Shown here: in pieces, positions 1 through 5,991 of the stretch
How positions within the stretch are numbered: position 1 is the first letter of the stretch
How the letters are laid out: each line of letters begins with the position of its first letter
Source of the DNA: Candidatus Pacearchaeota archaeon RBG_13_36_9
Lineage (GTDB): Archaea > Nanobdellota > Nanobdellia > Pacearchaeales > GW2011-AR1
Assembly (NCBI GenBank): GCA_001786395.1
Contig: MFWN01000007.1
Location: forward strand, 15,809 to 23,646
Direction: 5' to 3'
Length of the DNA stretch: 7,838 nucleotides
The notes under the pieces: model-generated
What the model saw: only the letters and a program-made list of their open reading frames with translations
What the model was told of the DNA's origin: nothing
Databases searched by the model: none
Translations under genes and position numbers: made by a program

Positions 1-472
1 CGCTTACGTAAAGCCCTGGCTCAGAATTAATTCCCACCAACATTATTGACACCCCAAAAGGCCTTGCCCCGGGATATTGGGTGAACGTTTGCATGATATT
101 AGCAACTTCTTTGATTACTGATTCCATATCTATTGGGGAGTCGTAGGTTACTCTGTGCTGTTGGGCGGTTAATTGGGCCCTTTCAACCAGGATTCTGGCA
201 TCGCTTAGTATTCCTGCAGCGCTGGAAGCGAGGTGTTCGTCAATCTCGTAAATTTTATTTGCAGATTCTGGAACAATTAGCTTATCTTTTATTTTCTTGT
301 CTGCCACTATAAAGACACCATCTTTACATACCATCCCTATAGAAGCCGAGCCTAGCCTCACTGTTTTTTCAGCATATTCCACTTGCAAAATGTGCCCGTC
401 TGGAGAAAACATAGTCGCAGCTCTATCATAGCCCATCATTTGGTGCTGCATATCTACAGGCATTTCAACCAT
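1..472 (-). CDS. psmA: 20S proteasome alpha subunit, C-terminal part beyond left edge
   Basis: This encodes the first 157 residues of the archaeal proteasome alpha subunit, which forms the outer heptameric rings, gates the channel and docks the ATPase (PAN/Cdc48-type). The signature N-terminal block is visible: YDRA at residues 15-18, TMFSPDGH at 20-27 and ILQVEYAEKTV at 28-38, followed by the Ntn-fold strands (ADKK at 57-60). SANKI contains Lys73, at the position of the alpha Lys that binds the ATPase C-terminal tail; ILSDARILVERA, TAQQHRVTY and RPFGVSIMLVG follow. No catalytic Thr is expected in an alpha subunit. ATG at 472 is the first in-frame start after a stop at 494-496. An internal ATG at 451 (Met8) would place Tyr eight residues from the N-terminus, as in Thermoplasma PsmA, so the true start could be there. 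It lies downstream of Pop5, as in many archaeal superoperons. The last third of the protein is outside the window. Confidence 0.96.
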   Translation of the reverse strand, partial: MVEMPVDMQHQMMGYDRAATMFSPDGHILQVEYAEKTVRLGSASIGMVCKDGVFIVADKKIKDKLIVPESANKIYEIDEHLASSAAGILSDARILVERAQLTAQQHRVTYDSPIDMESVIKEVANIMQTFTQYPGARPFGVSIMLVGINSEPGLYVS

Positions 473-553
473 TTTTACATAAGAACTGAATAATCAGTTA
501 AGTCTACCTTCCTCCTTACCGAAAAAACAGGAAAAGGGCATTTAAAAACCTTA
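473..553 (-). promoter_or_regulatory. psmA leader: TATA-like box, isolated Shine-Dalgarno motif, small hairpin
   Basis: This is the 81-bp gap between the Pop5 stop and the psmA start. Reading leftward on the minus strand it has a TATA-like TTTTTAAATG (548-539), a strong purine run GGAGGAAGG (515-507), then a perfect inverted repeat AACTGA-TTAT-TCAGTT (499-484), then the ATG at 472. The GGAGG core is 38 nt from the start codon, too far for normal use. If the TATA-like box is active, transcription would begin near 515-520, giving psmA its own leader in addition to read-through from Pop5. The elements are seen; their function is inferred. Confidence 0.4.
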
Positions 554-829
554 CTATTTTAGGTTTTTTATCGAGCCGCTAACCCTTATTACTTCTATTT
601 TCTTCCCAGAAATTAAAAGAGCAGCTCTTATCTCATCTAAAGATTTCCTGTTTACTGCAAGAATCAGGCTGTTTTTGCCTTTTTTTATCACTTCCGGGCA
701 GGCTTTGCTATAGCTTAAAACACCAACATACTCCAATATGGCTTTTTCTATATTTTCTTTACTTGCCTCTTCTCCCTTTATTAGGAGATAGCGCTTCTTT
801 TCTCTGTGGCTTGGTTTTAGTTTTTTCAT
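554..829 (-). CDS. rnp2: RNase P protein component 2 (Pop5/Rpp14 family)
   Basis: This 91-residue protein is recognised as archaeal Pop5, a subunit that with Rpp30 supports the catalytic RNA of RNase P in maturing tRNA 5' ends. The family N-terminus is clear (LKPSHREKKRYL, residues 4-15), as are the central GVLSYSKACPEVIK (36-49), the strand plus helix LILAVNRKSLDEIRAALL (55-72) and the closing VSGSIKNL (83-90), which matches the family VSGTIK end. At 91 residues it is shorter than the roughly 120 of Pyrococcus Pop5; the missing part is mainly loops and the C-terminal tail. The ATG at 829 is supported because the REKKRY block starts only at residue 9, so the 71-nt overlap with the upstream surface-protein gene is real. 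No convincing Shine-Dalgarno motif precedes it. It is followed by psmA, a well-known archaeal neighbour pair. Confidence 0.9.
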   Translation of the reverse strand: MKKLKPSHREKKRYLLIKGEEASKENIEKAILEYVGVLSYSKACPEVIKKGKNSLILAVNRKSLDEIRAALLISGKKIEVIRVSGSIKNLK

Positions 830-3800
830 GTTTATTCTTTCTTATTTGCAGCAAAATTACTATTGTGACCCCGGTTATGCATACGATGATTACTATTAGC
901 ATATACTGAACTGTATTTATATTCTTTTCTCCGGCACTATTCAATGCATTATTTTCTTCACCCTTTTCGCCTTCTTTATCTTCCTCTGTGGGGGGGTTTA
1001 TTGTGTTGTTCAATTCTCTAGTTCGCGAAAGAATTGTAACATTGGCTAAATTGCCCTTAATGTTATTTAGCCTTATTTCTAAATTATAGGAAGAATTCAC
1101 TGTCAAATCTACTTTTTCGCCCTCTCCTAGAATTATGTTTTTTTCAAATGTTGTGCTTTCAATTAGAAATACAACTGAGTCTTCTAGAACAGACTTTATT
1201 ATTATTTTATACTCTTCTTCTTCTTTTCCCAGATTTATTATGGAAAATAGGATTGATTCTCCTTTTTTTAATTCTTTGAAATATCCCTGATTCAGCTGTT
1301 CTGTTGTAGGACGGTATATAACAACATTTGTACCTCCGCCACTTCCACCAGAGGGAGTTTGAAATGCAGAAATCGCCACAATAAAACTTACTTCCTCACT
1401 GTAATTTTTGTTGTCCTTTGTATCGTTGCAATAAAATACTGCTGTATACGCCCCATTGGAAAGTGTGCTTGTAGAGTACCAGGTTACATTATCTTCAGAA
1501 CTCATTGTATGATTAGTTGTGCCATCATTAAGCGAGTATTCACAATATCCATCTTCATTCAGGCTGACATTAAAAATTACAGAAGAAGAAGTGTAGGTGG
1601 TTGAAGAAGGGGAGTTAAGAGTTATGGAAGGAGGCATTAAGTCTCTGTAAGTGATATAAACTGGGCTGCTCCACGACCTATTTCCATCGCTTTCAATCGC
1701 TTCAATAAAAATATAATGCTCGTTGCTGTCTGAAAATGTTAAGTTGAAAAACCCGCTTACATTTTGCTGATTTGAAAATTGGGTTAAATTAATTATTATT
1801 CCATCGTAAAACAAGCTTAAATTAGAAATACTTTTTCCAGCTGTGGCATTTATTGAAAAATCTAGATGACTGCCATTGTAGCTTGTATTAAATATGTCCC
1901 CCATAACAAAGGTATCAGAGCCGTTGCTTATTTTGATATCCATAAGAATCCTGTCTTCAGCAGCCCAGGTATGCCTTCTCCTTATTATTTCAAATACATC
2001 TTCTCTTGTCCAATTAAGAGCATCAACCAGCCCCGTATATGCAGAAGGAGGCCCAGGATAGCTTCCATGGTAGTCCCAGCCAGCAACAAAGCCTAAATGA
2101 AGCCCGTTATCAAGGGCGTTCTTTATGCTGCCGTTCCAGTTGCTTGTATCTTGCTTAGGGTTGGCATAGGTAGTGCAGCCAGAGTTTTGCGAGCAATTCC
2201 AGTAATCATTCCAGTGATAATACTGTTTGTTTAAAATTTCAACACAAGGAAGGTAAGTTTGGTTGTTAATCCCTTCACCGCTCCAATTGACGTAATTGGC
2301 AGCTCTTGCAGGATGATTTATGCAGCCGATTCCATTGTTAGAAGCGAGCCAGGAAGTAAGCTCAATAGGAGTGTCATAGCCTGTTTCATTCCCGTTTATT
2401 TTTACAGCAGGCCCGCTATCATTAAAAAATACGAGTACTTCTGCATTGTTGAAACCAGTCCCTTTCCATTCGTATCCAATAAAATAAGTGAAATTATTGT
2501 CTGTATTGTTTTCATTAGACTCGTTTTTAATAGAGATCCATTCGCTAGTGTTTATTTGGCTGTCATGTTCAACTGTCGAAGCCCAGTTGTATTCTGATTG
2601 TAAATTACTTACCCTTTGAGATAGAGACATCGTTCCATCGCTTACTGTTGTGTGTATTGAGTGCAGAACTCCGAAGATAAGAGGTCCTATTCTTATAAAC
2701 AAGCTATAATTAGAGCTAGAAAAAGAAAAATTTCCTGCTTTATCATAAGCTAAGCAATTCCATTTGTAGTTTCCATAGGGGATATTTGTCAAGTTGAATT
2801 CTTGGTTTGTGTTTGTTCCACTAACCTGCCTTAATTCAGTGTTGTTATATATCCCTGAAGAGTTCCAAACATACAGGGTTATGTTTGATAGCTGGGCATC
2901 ATTTGCAGAGCATCTGAAGCTCACATTCTGGCTGAACTGGAGATTACTATTTTGGGGAGAGACTAGATTAACTGTAGGGTTGCTGCTGTCTATGGACAAT
3001 AATGCAGAATAAACATCTATCCTTGAGAAATTTAACCCGCTTCCATCGCTGTCGTTTATTACTTTCGAGCTGTTTTTTAGAATATTTTCAATTTCATAAG
3101 GCTTAGGTTCATGCCCATTTTGCAGCTTAAGATACTGATGCATTAATGCAAAAGCTCCTGCAACATGCGGCGTTGCCATTGAAGTTCCAGAACAGACAAG
3201 GTAATTGCCTGCGCAGCTGCATCCGCTTAAACAGCTTCCAAAATATCCTCTTGTTGAATTAATTAAATATCCAGGAGCAATTAAATCTGTTATTGCATTT
3301 CTGTTATAGTCAAAGTTTGCATCGTTCTTGCGTATGGAGCCTACTGCAGTAGAGTTTTGGATGCATGCAGGTGCAGCTATTTCAGTGGTGCTTTCTGCTT
3401 CGTTCCCAGTAGCAAATATAACAGAAATATTGTAAAATGTAGCATTATTTATCACTTCTGCAATAGACGGATAGTAATCATCACAATAATCACTGTATAA
3501 ATCTTCTGTTCCAAGGCTTAAAGACATGACAGAAATATTATAATTATATTTATTCTCAATGCACCACTCAATTGCATTTATTAAGTCTATCTCCCCATTT
3601 GTTTCATGGGCCCATCCAGTTTCATCTAGAATTTTTAAGCTTATAATCGAAGCCTCAGTAGCCACTCCATTTATTGCAGAAGAAGCTGCAATTATTCCTG
3701 CGTTGTGGGTGCCGTGTCCGCTGTCATCAATAACAGAGCAATTTTCTATGCAGTCTTTATTATAGCAGTCGATATTGCAGGTTTTATTTTTTCCTATAAG

Positions 3801-4220
3801 CGCCGGATGAGAAAAGTTTACTCCAGTATCAATAACACATACTGTTTCGTCAATCCCGGTAATGTTAATATTGTTGTTCTGAATCTGCCATACGGTTGTT
3901 GCATTGATTAGCTGGACACTGTCCTGAAGAAATGCCTTTATCCTGGGAGAAAATTCAATTTTCTCTACTTTTCTGTCTTTTTCCAGCTTTTCTAAATCTT
4001 TTTTTGTGATTTTTATTCCGATGAGATTTTCCTCTTCTTCCATAAAAGCCCCCTGTGTTTCTTTTACTTTTACTATGACATTAGCCTCTCCATTTTTTTC
4101 AAGCTGCTTGTAAACTTCCTCGCTTGCTTTCTTTTGCTCTTGCGAGCCTGCAAAAACCAGGAGCATTATTACGAATAAGAAGAAAACTAAAAAAAGAACC
4201 TTTTTACCTCTTTGTTTCAT
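759..4220 (-). CDS. Membrane-anchored surface subtilase fused to a PHP-type metallohydrolase domain
   Basis: A 1153-residue predicted surface protein. A Lys/Arg-rich start and hydrophobic segment (residues 8-24) form a signal peptide; residues 45-100 look like an inhibitor-I9-type propeptide. Peptidase S8 spans about 122-408 with the triad Asp131 (VIDTG), His169 (DSGHGTH) and Ser347 (SGTSMATPHVAGA), plus oxyanion Asn273 (ATGN). An Ig-like domain (about 414-509) leads to a PHP/CehA-McbA-like domain (512 to about 780, with a C-terminal extension to about 860). Its putative metal motifs are His520/His523, Glu551-His552-Asp553, His636 (NHPA), Glu661 and Asp716/His718 (GWDYH). A second Ig-like domain (862-950), a Gly/Ser linker (957-963), a beta-rich module (about 970-1065), an acidic stretch, a transmembrane helix (about 1105-1125) and a basic cytosolic tail follow. 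About 48 N-X-S/T sequons and 20 extracytoplasmic cysteines are present. The last 23 codons overlap Pop5. Protease assignment is firm; PHP activity and substrates are unknown. Confidence 0.9.
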   Translation of the reverse strand: MKQRGKKVLFLVFFLFVIMLLVFAGSQEQKKASEEVYKQLEKNGEANVIVKVKETQGAFMEEEENLIGIKITKKDLEKLEKDRKVEKIEFSPRIKAFLQDSVQLINATTVWQIQNNNINITGIDETVCVIDTGVNFSHPALIGKNKTCNIDCYNKDCIENCSVIDDSGHGTHNAGIIAASSAINGVATEASIISLKILDETGWAHETNGEIDLINAIEWCIENKYNYNISVMSLSLGTEDLYSDYCDDYYPSIAEVINNATFYNISVIFATGNEAESTTEIAAPACIQNSTAVGSIRKNDANFDYNRNAITDLIAPGYLINSTRGYFGSCLSGCSCAGNYLVCSGTSMATPHVAGAFALMHQYLKLQNGHEPKPYEIENILKNSSKVINDSDGSGLNFSRIDVYSALLSIDSSNPTVNLVSPQNSNLQFSQNVSFRCSANDAQLSNITLYVWNSSGIYNNTELRQVSGTNTNQEFNLTNIPYGNYKWNCLAYDKAGNFSFSSSNYSLFIRIGPLIFGVLHSIHTTVSDGTMSLSQRVSNLQSEYNWASTVEHDSQINTSEWISIKNESNENNTDNNFTYFIGYEWKGTGFNNAEVLVFFNDSGPAVKINGNETGYDTPIELTSWLASNNGIGCINHPARAANYVNWSGEGINNQTYLPCVEILNKQYYHWNDYWNCSQNSGCTTYANPKQDTSNWNGSIKNALDNGLHLGFVAGWDYHGSYPGPPSAYTGLVDALNWTREDVFEIIRRRHTWAAEDRILMDIKISNGSDTFVMGDIFNTSYNGSHLDFSINATAGKSISNLSLFYDGIIINLTQFSNQQNVSGFFNLTFSDSNEHYIFIEAIESDGNRSWSSPVYITYRDLMPPSITLNSPSSTTYTSSSVIFNVSLNEDGYCEYSLNDGTTNHTMSSEDNVTWYSTSTLSNGAYTAVFYCNDTKDNKNYSEEVSFIVAISAFQTPSGGSGGGTNVVIYRPTTEQLNQGYFKELKKGESILFSIINLGKEEEEYKIIIKSVLEDSVVFLIESTTFEKNIILGEGEKVDLTVNSSYNLEIRLNNIKGNLANVTILSRTRELNNTINPPTEEDKEGEKGEENNALNSAGEKNINTVQYMLIVIIVCITGVTIVILLQIRKNKHEKTKTKPQRKEALSPNKGRRGK

Positions 4221-4277
4221 ATACCTTAAAGTTTTTGAAAGTTAAAAAAGGTTTGCTTATCAGGGTTTTTGTCTGGA
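4221..4277 (-). promoter_or_regulatory. Short gap upstream of the subtilase gene
   Basis: The 57 bp between the small winged-helix gene and the subtilase start contain T- and A-rich runs but no clear TATA box. Only a weak AAGG (minus strand, just before the TAT preceding the ATG) could serve as ribosome binding site. The short spacing is compatible with co-transcription of 4541-4278 and 4220-759. Confidence 0.25.
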
Positions 4278-4541
4278 CTACTTTATAATTCCTTTCAAAT
4301 ATGGCATCTCTTTCTCAATAAATTCTATAATCTCTCTCTTGAACTGCGTGTTAAGAGAAATTCCTGTAAAATTGGGTTTATCATGAACAATCAACCAGCC
4401 TTGCTTAGAAAGCTTTTTTATTATCTCTTTTAAGTTTTGAAATCTCTTAAAATGCTCCAATCGGTCGTATTTCTCTCCCCAATTTCCTTTGCTTCTTGCT
4501 AAAACTGACATAAGCTGAGCTTTTTCTAAATCAGATGCCAT
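4278..4541 (-). CDS. Small winged-helix-like protein, function unknown
   Basis: An 87-residue basic protein with no family I can name. Its pattern suggests a winged helix: a helix at about 3-17 (DLEKAQLMSVLARSKG), a second around 22-32, a recognition-type helix with KEIIKKLSKQGWL (38-50), a hydrophobic strand and wing (about 50-63), and an amphipathic C-terminal helix (REIIEFIEKEMPYL, 69-82). There is no signal peptide or membrane segment. It is the first gene of the leftward cluster, 57 bp ahead of the subtilase, and diverges from another HTH gene. The minus-strand TATA box is about 25 nt before the ATG and no Shine-Dalgarno motif is seen, so the mRNA is probably leaderless. A DNA-binding role is inferred from predicted shape only; it could also be a protein-interaction winged helix. 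Confidence 0.7.
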   Translation of the reverse strand: MASDLEKAQLMSVLARSKGNWGEKYDRLEHFKRFQNLKEIIKKLSKQGWLIVHDKPNFTGISLNTQFKREIIEFIEKEMPYLKGIIK

Positions 4542-4552
4542 TTGAATATAGA

Positions 4553-4569
4553 CTTTTTATATTTTTAAA
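4553..4569 (-). promoter_or_regulatory. TATA box for the leftward winged-helix gene
   Basis: The minus strand reads TTTAAAAATATAAAAAG here. Its centre is about 25 nt upstream of the ATG at 4541, the spacing expected between an archaeal TATA box and the transcription start, so initiation should fall on or next to the start codon. Confidence 0.6.
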
Positions 4570-4574
4570 TGTTT

Positions 4575-4587
4575 CTATCTTTGATAG
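4575..4587. promoter_or_regulatory. Palindromic candidate operator in a divergent promoter region
   Basis: CTATC-TTT-GATAG is a perfect 5+5 inverted repeat with a 3-bp centre. It lies just upstream of the leftward TATA box (4569-4553) and upstream of the rightward BRE/TATA (4603-4618), where one bound dimer could control both directions. Short palindromes arise easily in AT-rich DNA, so this is only a candidate. Confidence 0.35.
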
Positions 4588-4602
4588 TTAATCCGTATTA
4601 AT

Positions 4603-4618
4603 AGAAAGATTTATAAGC
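4603..4618 (+). promoter_or_regulatory. BRE/TATA promoter of the rightward HTH gene
   Basis: The purine-rich AGAAAGA (BRE-like) is followed immediately by TTTATAAGC, close to the archaeal TATA consensus. Transcription should start about 25 nt on, near 4637-4642, leaving a leader of roughly 25 nt before the ATG at 4664. Confidence 0.65.
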
Positions 4619-4624
4619 ATAAAA

Positions 4625-4660
4625 GATTTAAGCGATTTAAATAAATTAAATGATTTAAAT
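4625..4660 (+). repeat. Four tandem 9-bp repeats ahead of the HTH gene start codon
   Basis: Four successive 9-mers are GATTTAAGC, GATTTAAAT, AAATTAAAT and GATTTAAAT, ending three bases before the ATG. Copies two and four are identical and the other two differ at two positions each. The array spans the expected transcription start and the whole leader. It could be a cooperative repressor site or merely a low-complexity expansion. Confidence 0.6.
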
Positions 4661-4663
4661 GAA

Positions 4664-4993
4664 ATGAAAGTCAAAGAAAATAAAAGCTTTTTCCTTATGC
4701 AATTTGGAGATACTCCTCAGTTAAGAGTTCTTGATTTCTTAATAAGCTTTCACTTTTTTGATTATCCTATTACTGAGATAGCAAGAGAGAGCAATGTAAG
4801 TTATAACTCCCTTAAGGTGTTCTTTCCGTATTTTATTAAGTCGGGAATTGTCTGCAAAACTAGAAAAATAGGCAAGTCTGATTATTTCAAGCTTAATTTG
4901 GATAACCAGTTTGTCAAAAATTTGATTAAGCTTGATTGGAGTTTGACCAAGAGGAACATCCTTCCAGAATTAGAGAAAGAGGCTTGTGCTTGA
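4664..4993 (+). CDS. Winged-helix DNA-binding regulator, DPANN-type
   Basis: A 109-residue winged-helix protein of a kind frequent in DPANN archaea. FGDTPQLRVLDFLI (residues 14-27) forms the first helix, DYPITEIARESNVSYNSLKVF (33-53) is a clear helix-turn-helix, FFPYFIKSGIVCKTRKIGKSDYFKLN (53-78) gives the third helix and beta wing, and the closing VKNLIKLDWSL (84-94) matches the KxLIxLD end seen in this group. No ligand-binding or transmembrane domain is present, so any signal would be sensed through a partner. The tandem 9-bp repeats directly before the ATG make autoregulation possible. The frame admits only ATG 4664. It converges on the Lrp-type gene with 16 bp between stop codons. The regulatory role is inferred from the HTH; targets are unknown. 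Confidence 0.85.
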   Translation: MKVKENKSFFLMQFGDTPQLRVLDFLISFHFFDYPITEIARESNVSYNSLKVFFPYFIKSGIVCKTRKIGKSDYFKLNLDNQFVKNLIKLDWSLTKRNILPELEKEACA

Positions 4994-5009
4994 TTAGAAA
5001 AGGCATAAA
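4994..5009. other. 16-bp gap between convergent genes
   Basis: Only 16 bp separate the two convergent stop codons. No hairpin or clear oligo-T terminator is seen on either strand, so each transcript probably ends inside the other gene and could produce antisense overlap. Confidence 0.5.
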
Positions 5010-5987
5010 TTAAATTGGGATAAACCTGCTTATCGGCTCTTCGTGAATTATAAAAGAATCATAGCTTTTTATTACACTGCTGAATTTTTCTCGTAATTCA
5101 GTCATTATATCAAAAAATTCTTCTCTGCTTTTAACAAGTACTTCAAATTCTAAGTCTGATTTTCCTATAAATTTTATTATCCATATAGAATTTTTTAGAG
5201 ACTTTAAATAGCTAAGTAATTCGTTTTCTTTTTTTTCTGTCAAATCTTTTAAGTAAAGTAAAACTTTTGTGTTGCTATATCCAAGTTTTTTATAATTAAT
5301 ATTAGTTCTGTAACCTACTATAACTTTGTTCTTTTCTAGATTTTTTATTCTATAATCTACAGTTTTCCAGCTGACTTTAAGTTTTTCTCCAAGCTCTTGT
5401 AAATTCTCTCTTGCATTTTTTGTCAAAAGAACCAATAGCCTTTTGTCTATCTCGTCTAGTTTAGGCTGGTCTGTTTTTCCGCCAGTCTCAAATTCCTTAA
5501 CAAAAGATTGTTCTGATAAGAATCTATAAGGAAGCTGAAAAACATGTAAACCGAATGCAACATCTTTTTCTAAGATATGCTTGCCAAATTTATAACTAAA
5601 ATCATCTAAAAATTCTTCAAATTCAAATAAGTCTTCTGCCCAGTACCCAACCCCAATATCCCATGTCCCGTCAGCTCTGCCGTAATAACCTATTTTTTGA
5701 TTTTTCAAGCAATAATCTCTTATTTTTTCTTCTGCTGTTTTATCTAAATTTTGAAATTTAACAAACACTCTTGAGTAATAATTTCCTAATTTAGAATTGT
5801 TTATAACCGCATGATAGTCCCTGATAATTCCACTTTCTTCTAATTTTCTTATTCTATAAAGAGTAACTTCTTTGCTTAATCTTACTTTTTTAGCTATTTT
5901 TGAGACACTTTCTCTTGCGTTAAAATCAAGCTCTGCAAGTATTTTTCTATCTCTCAAATCTAGCTTAATCTGATTTATTTCTTTCAT
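5010..5987 (-). CDS. Tandem double Lrp/AsnC-family transcriptional regulator
   Basis: A 325-residue protein made of two complete Lrp/AsnC units in one chain. Unit 1 has an HTH at about 9-57 (DLRDRKILAEL, SKIAKKVRLSKEVTLYRIRKLEESGII) and a RAM-like alpha/beta domain at about 60-155. Unit 2 has an HTH at about 176-226 (DEIDKRLLVLLTKNARENL, LGEKLKVSWKTVDYRIKNLE) and a RAM-like domain at about 228-318. Standard Lrp proteins are about 150 residues with one unit, so this is a duplication-fusion that would act as a covalent pseudo-dimer. Similar two-module Lrp proteins occur in DPANN genomes. RAM domains usually bind amino acids or other small effectors; the effector cannot be read here. A TATA box about 27 nt before the ATG and no Shine-Dalgarno motif suggest a leaderless message. 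Repeats flank that promoter, and Lrp proteins are often autoregulated. Confidence 0.92.
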   Translation of the reverse strand: MKEINQIKLDLRDRKILAELDFNARESVSKIAKKVRLSKEVTLYRIRKLEESGIIRDYHAVINNSKLGNYYSRVFVKFQNLDKTAEEKIRDYCLKNQKIGYYGRADGTWDIGVGYWAEDLFEFEEFLDDFSYKFGKHILEKDVAFGLHVFQLPYRFLSEQSFVKEFETGGKTDQPKLDEIDKRLLVLLTKNARENLQELGEKLKVSWKTVDYRIKNLEKNKVIVGYRTNINYKKLGYSNTKVLLYLKDLTEKKENELLSYLKSLKNSIWIIKFIGKSDLEFEVLVKSREEFFDIMTELREKFSSVIKSYDSFIIHEEPISRFIPI

Positions 5988-5991
5988 ATTC

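Noticed and set aside
759..861. A frameshift error producing the subtilase/Pop5 overlap
   Set aside because: Both frames give sensible protein: a basic tail after a transmembrane helix, and the conserved Pop5 N-terminus. A frameshift cannot be fully excluded without relatives.
1359..3911. Several plus-strand open frames of 68-112 codons (1359-1604, 1866-2096, 2259-2597, 2794-3012, 3559-3765, 3705-3911)
   Set aside because: They are all antisense to the subtilase/PHP gene, whose domains are unmistakable; none has family-like sequence or a promoter.
4650..4667. Two tiny upstream frames, ATGATTTAA and ATGAAATGA, the second overlapping the HTH start codon
   Set aside because: They are created by the 9-bp repeat words and have no ribosome binding site; a regulatory uORF is not supported.
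4994..5009. Terminator between the convergent HTH and Lrp genes
   Set aside because: No stem or convincing oligo-T run within 16 bp.
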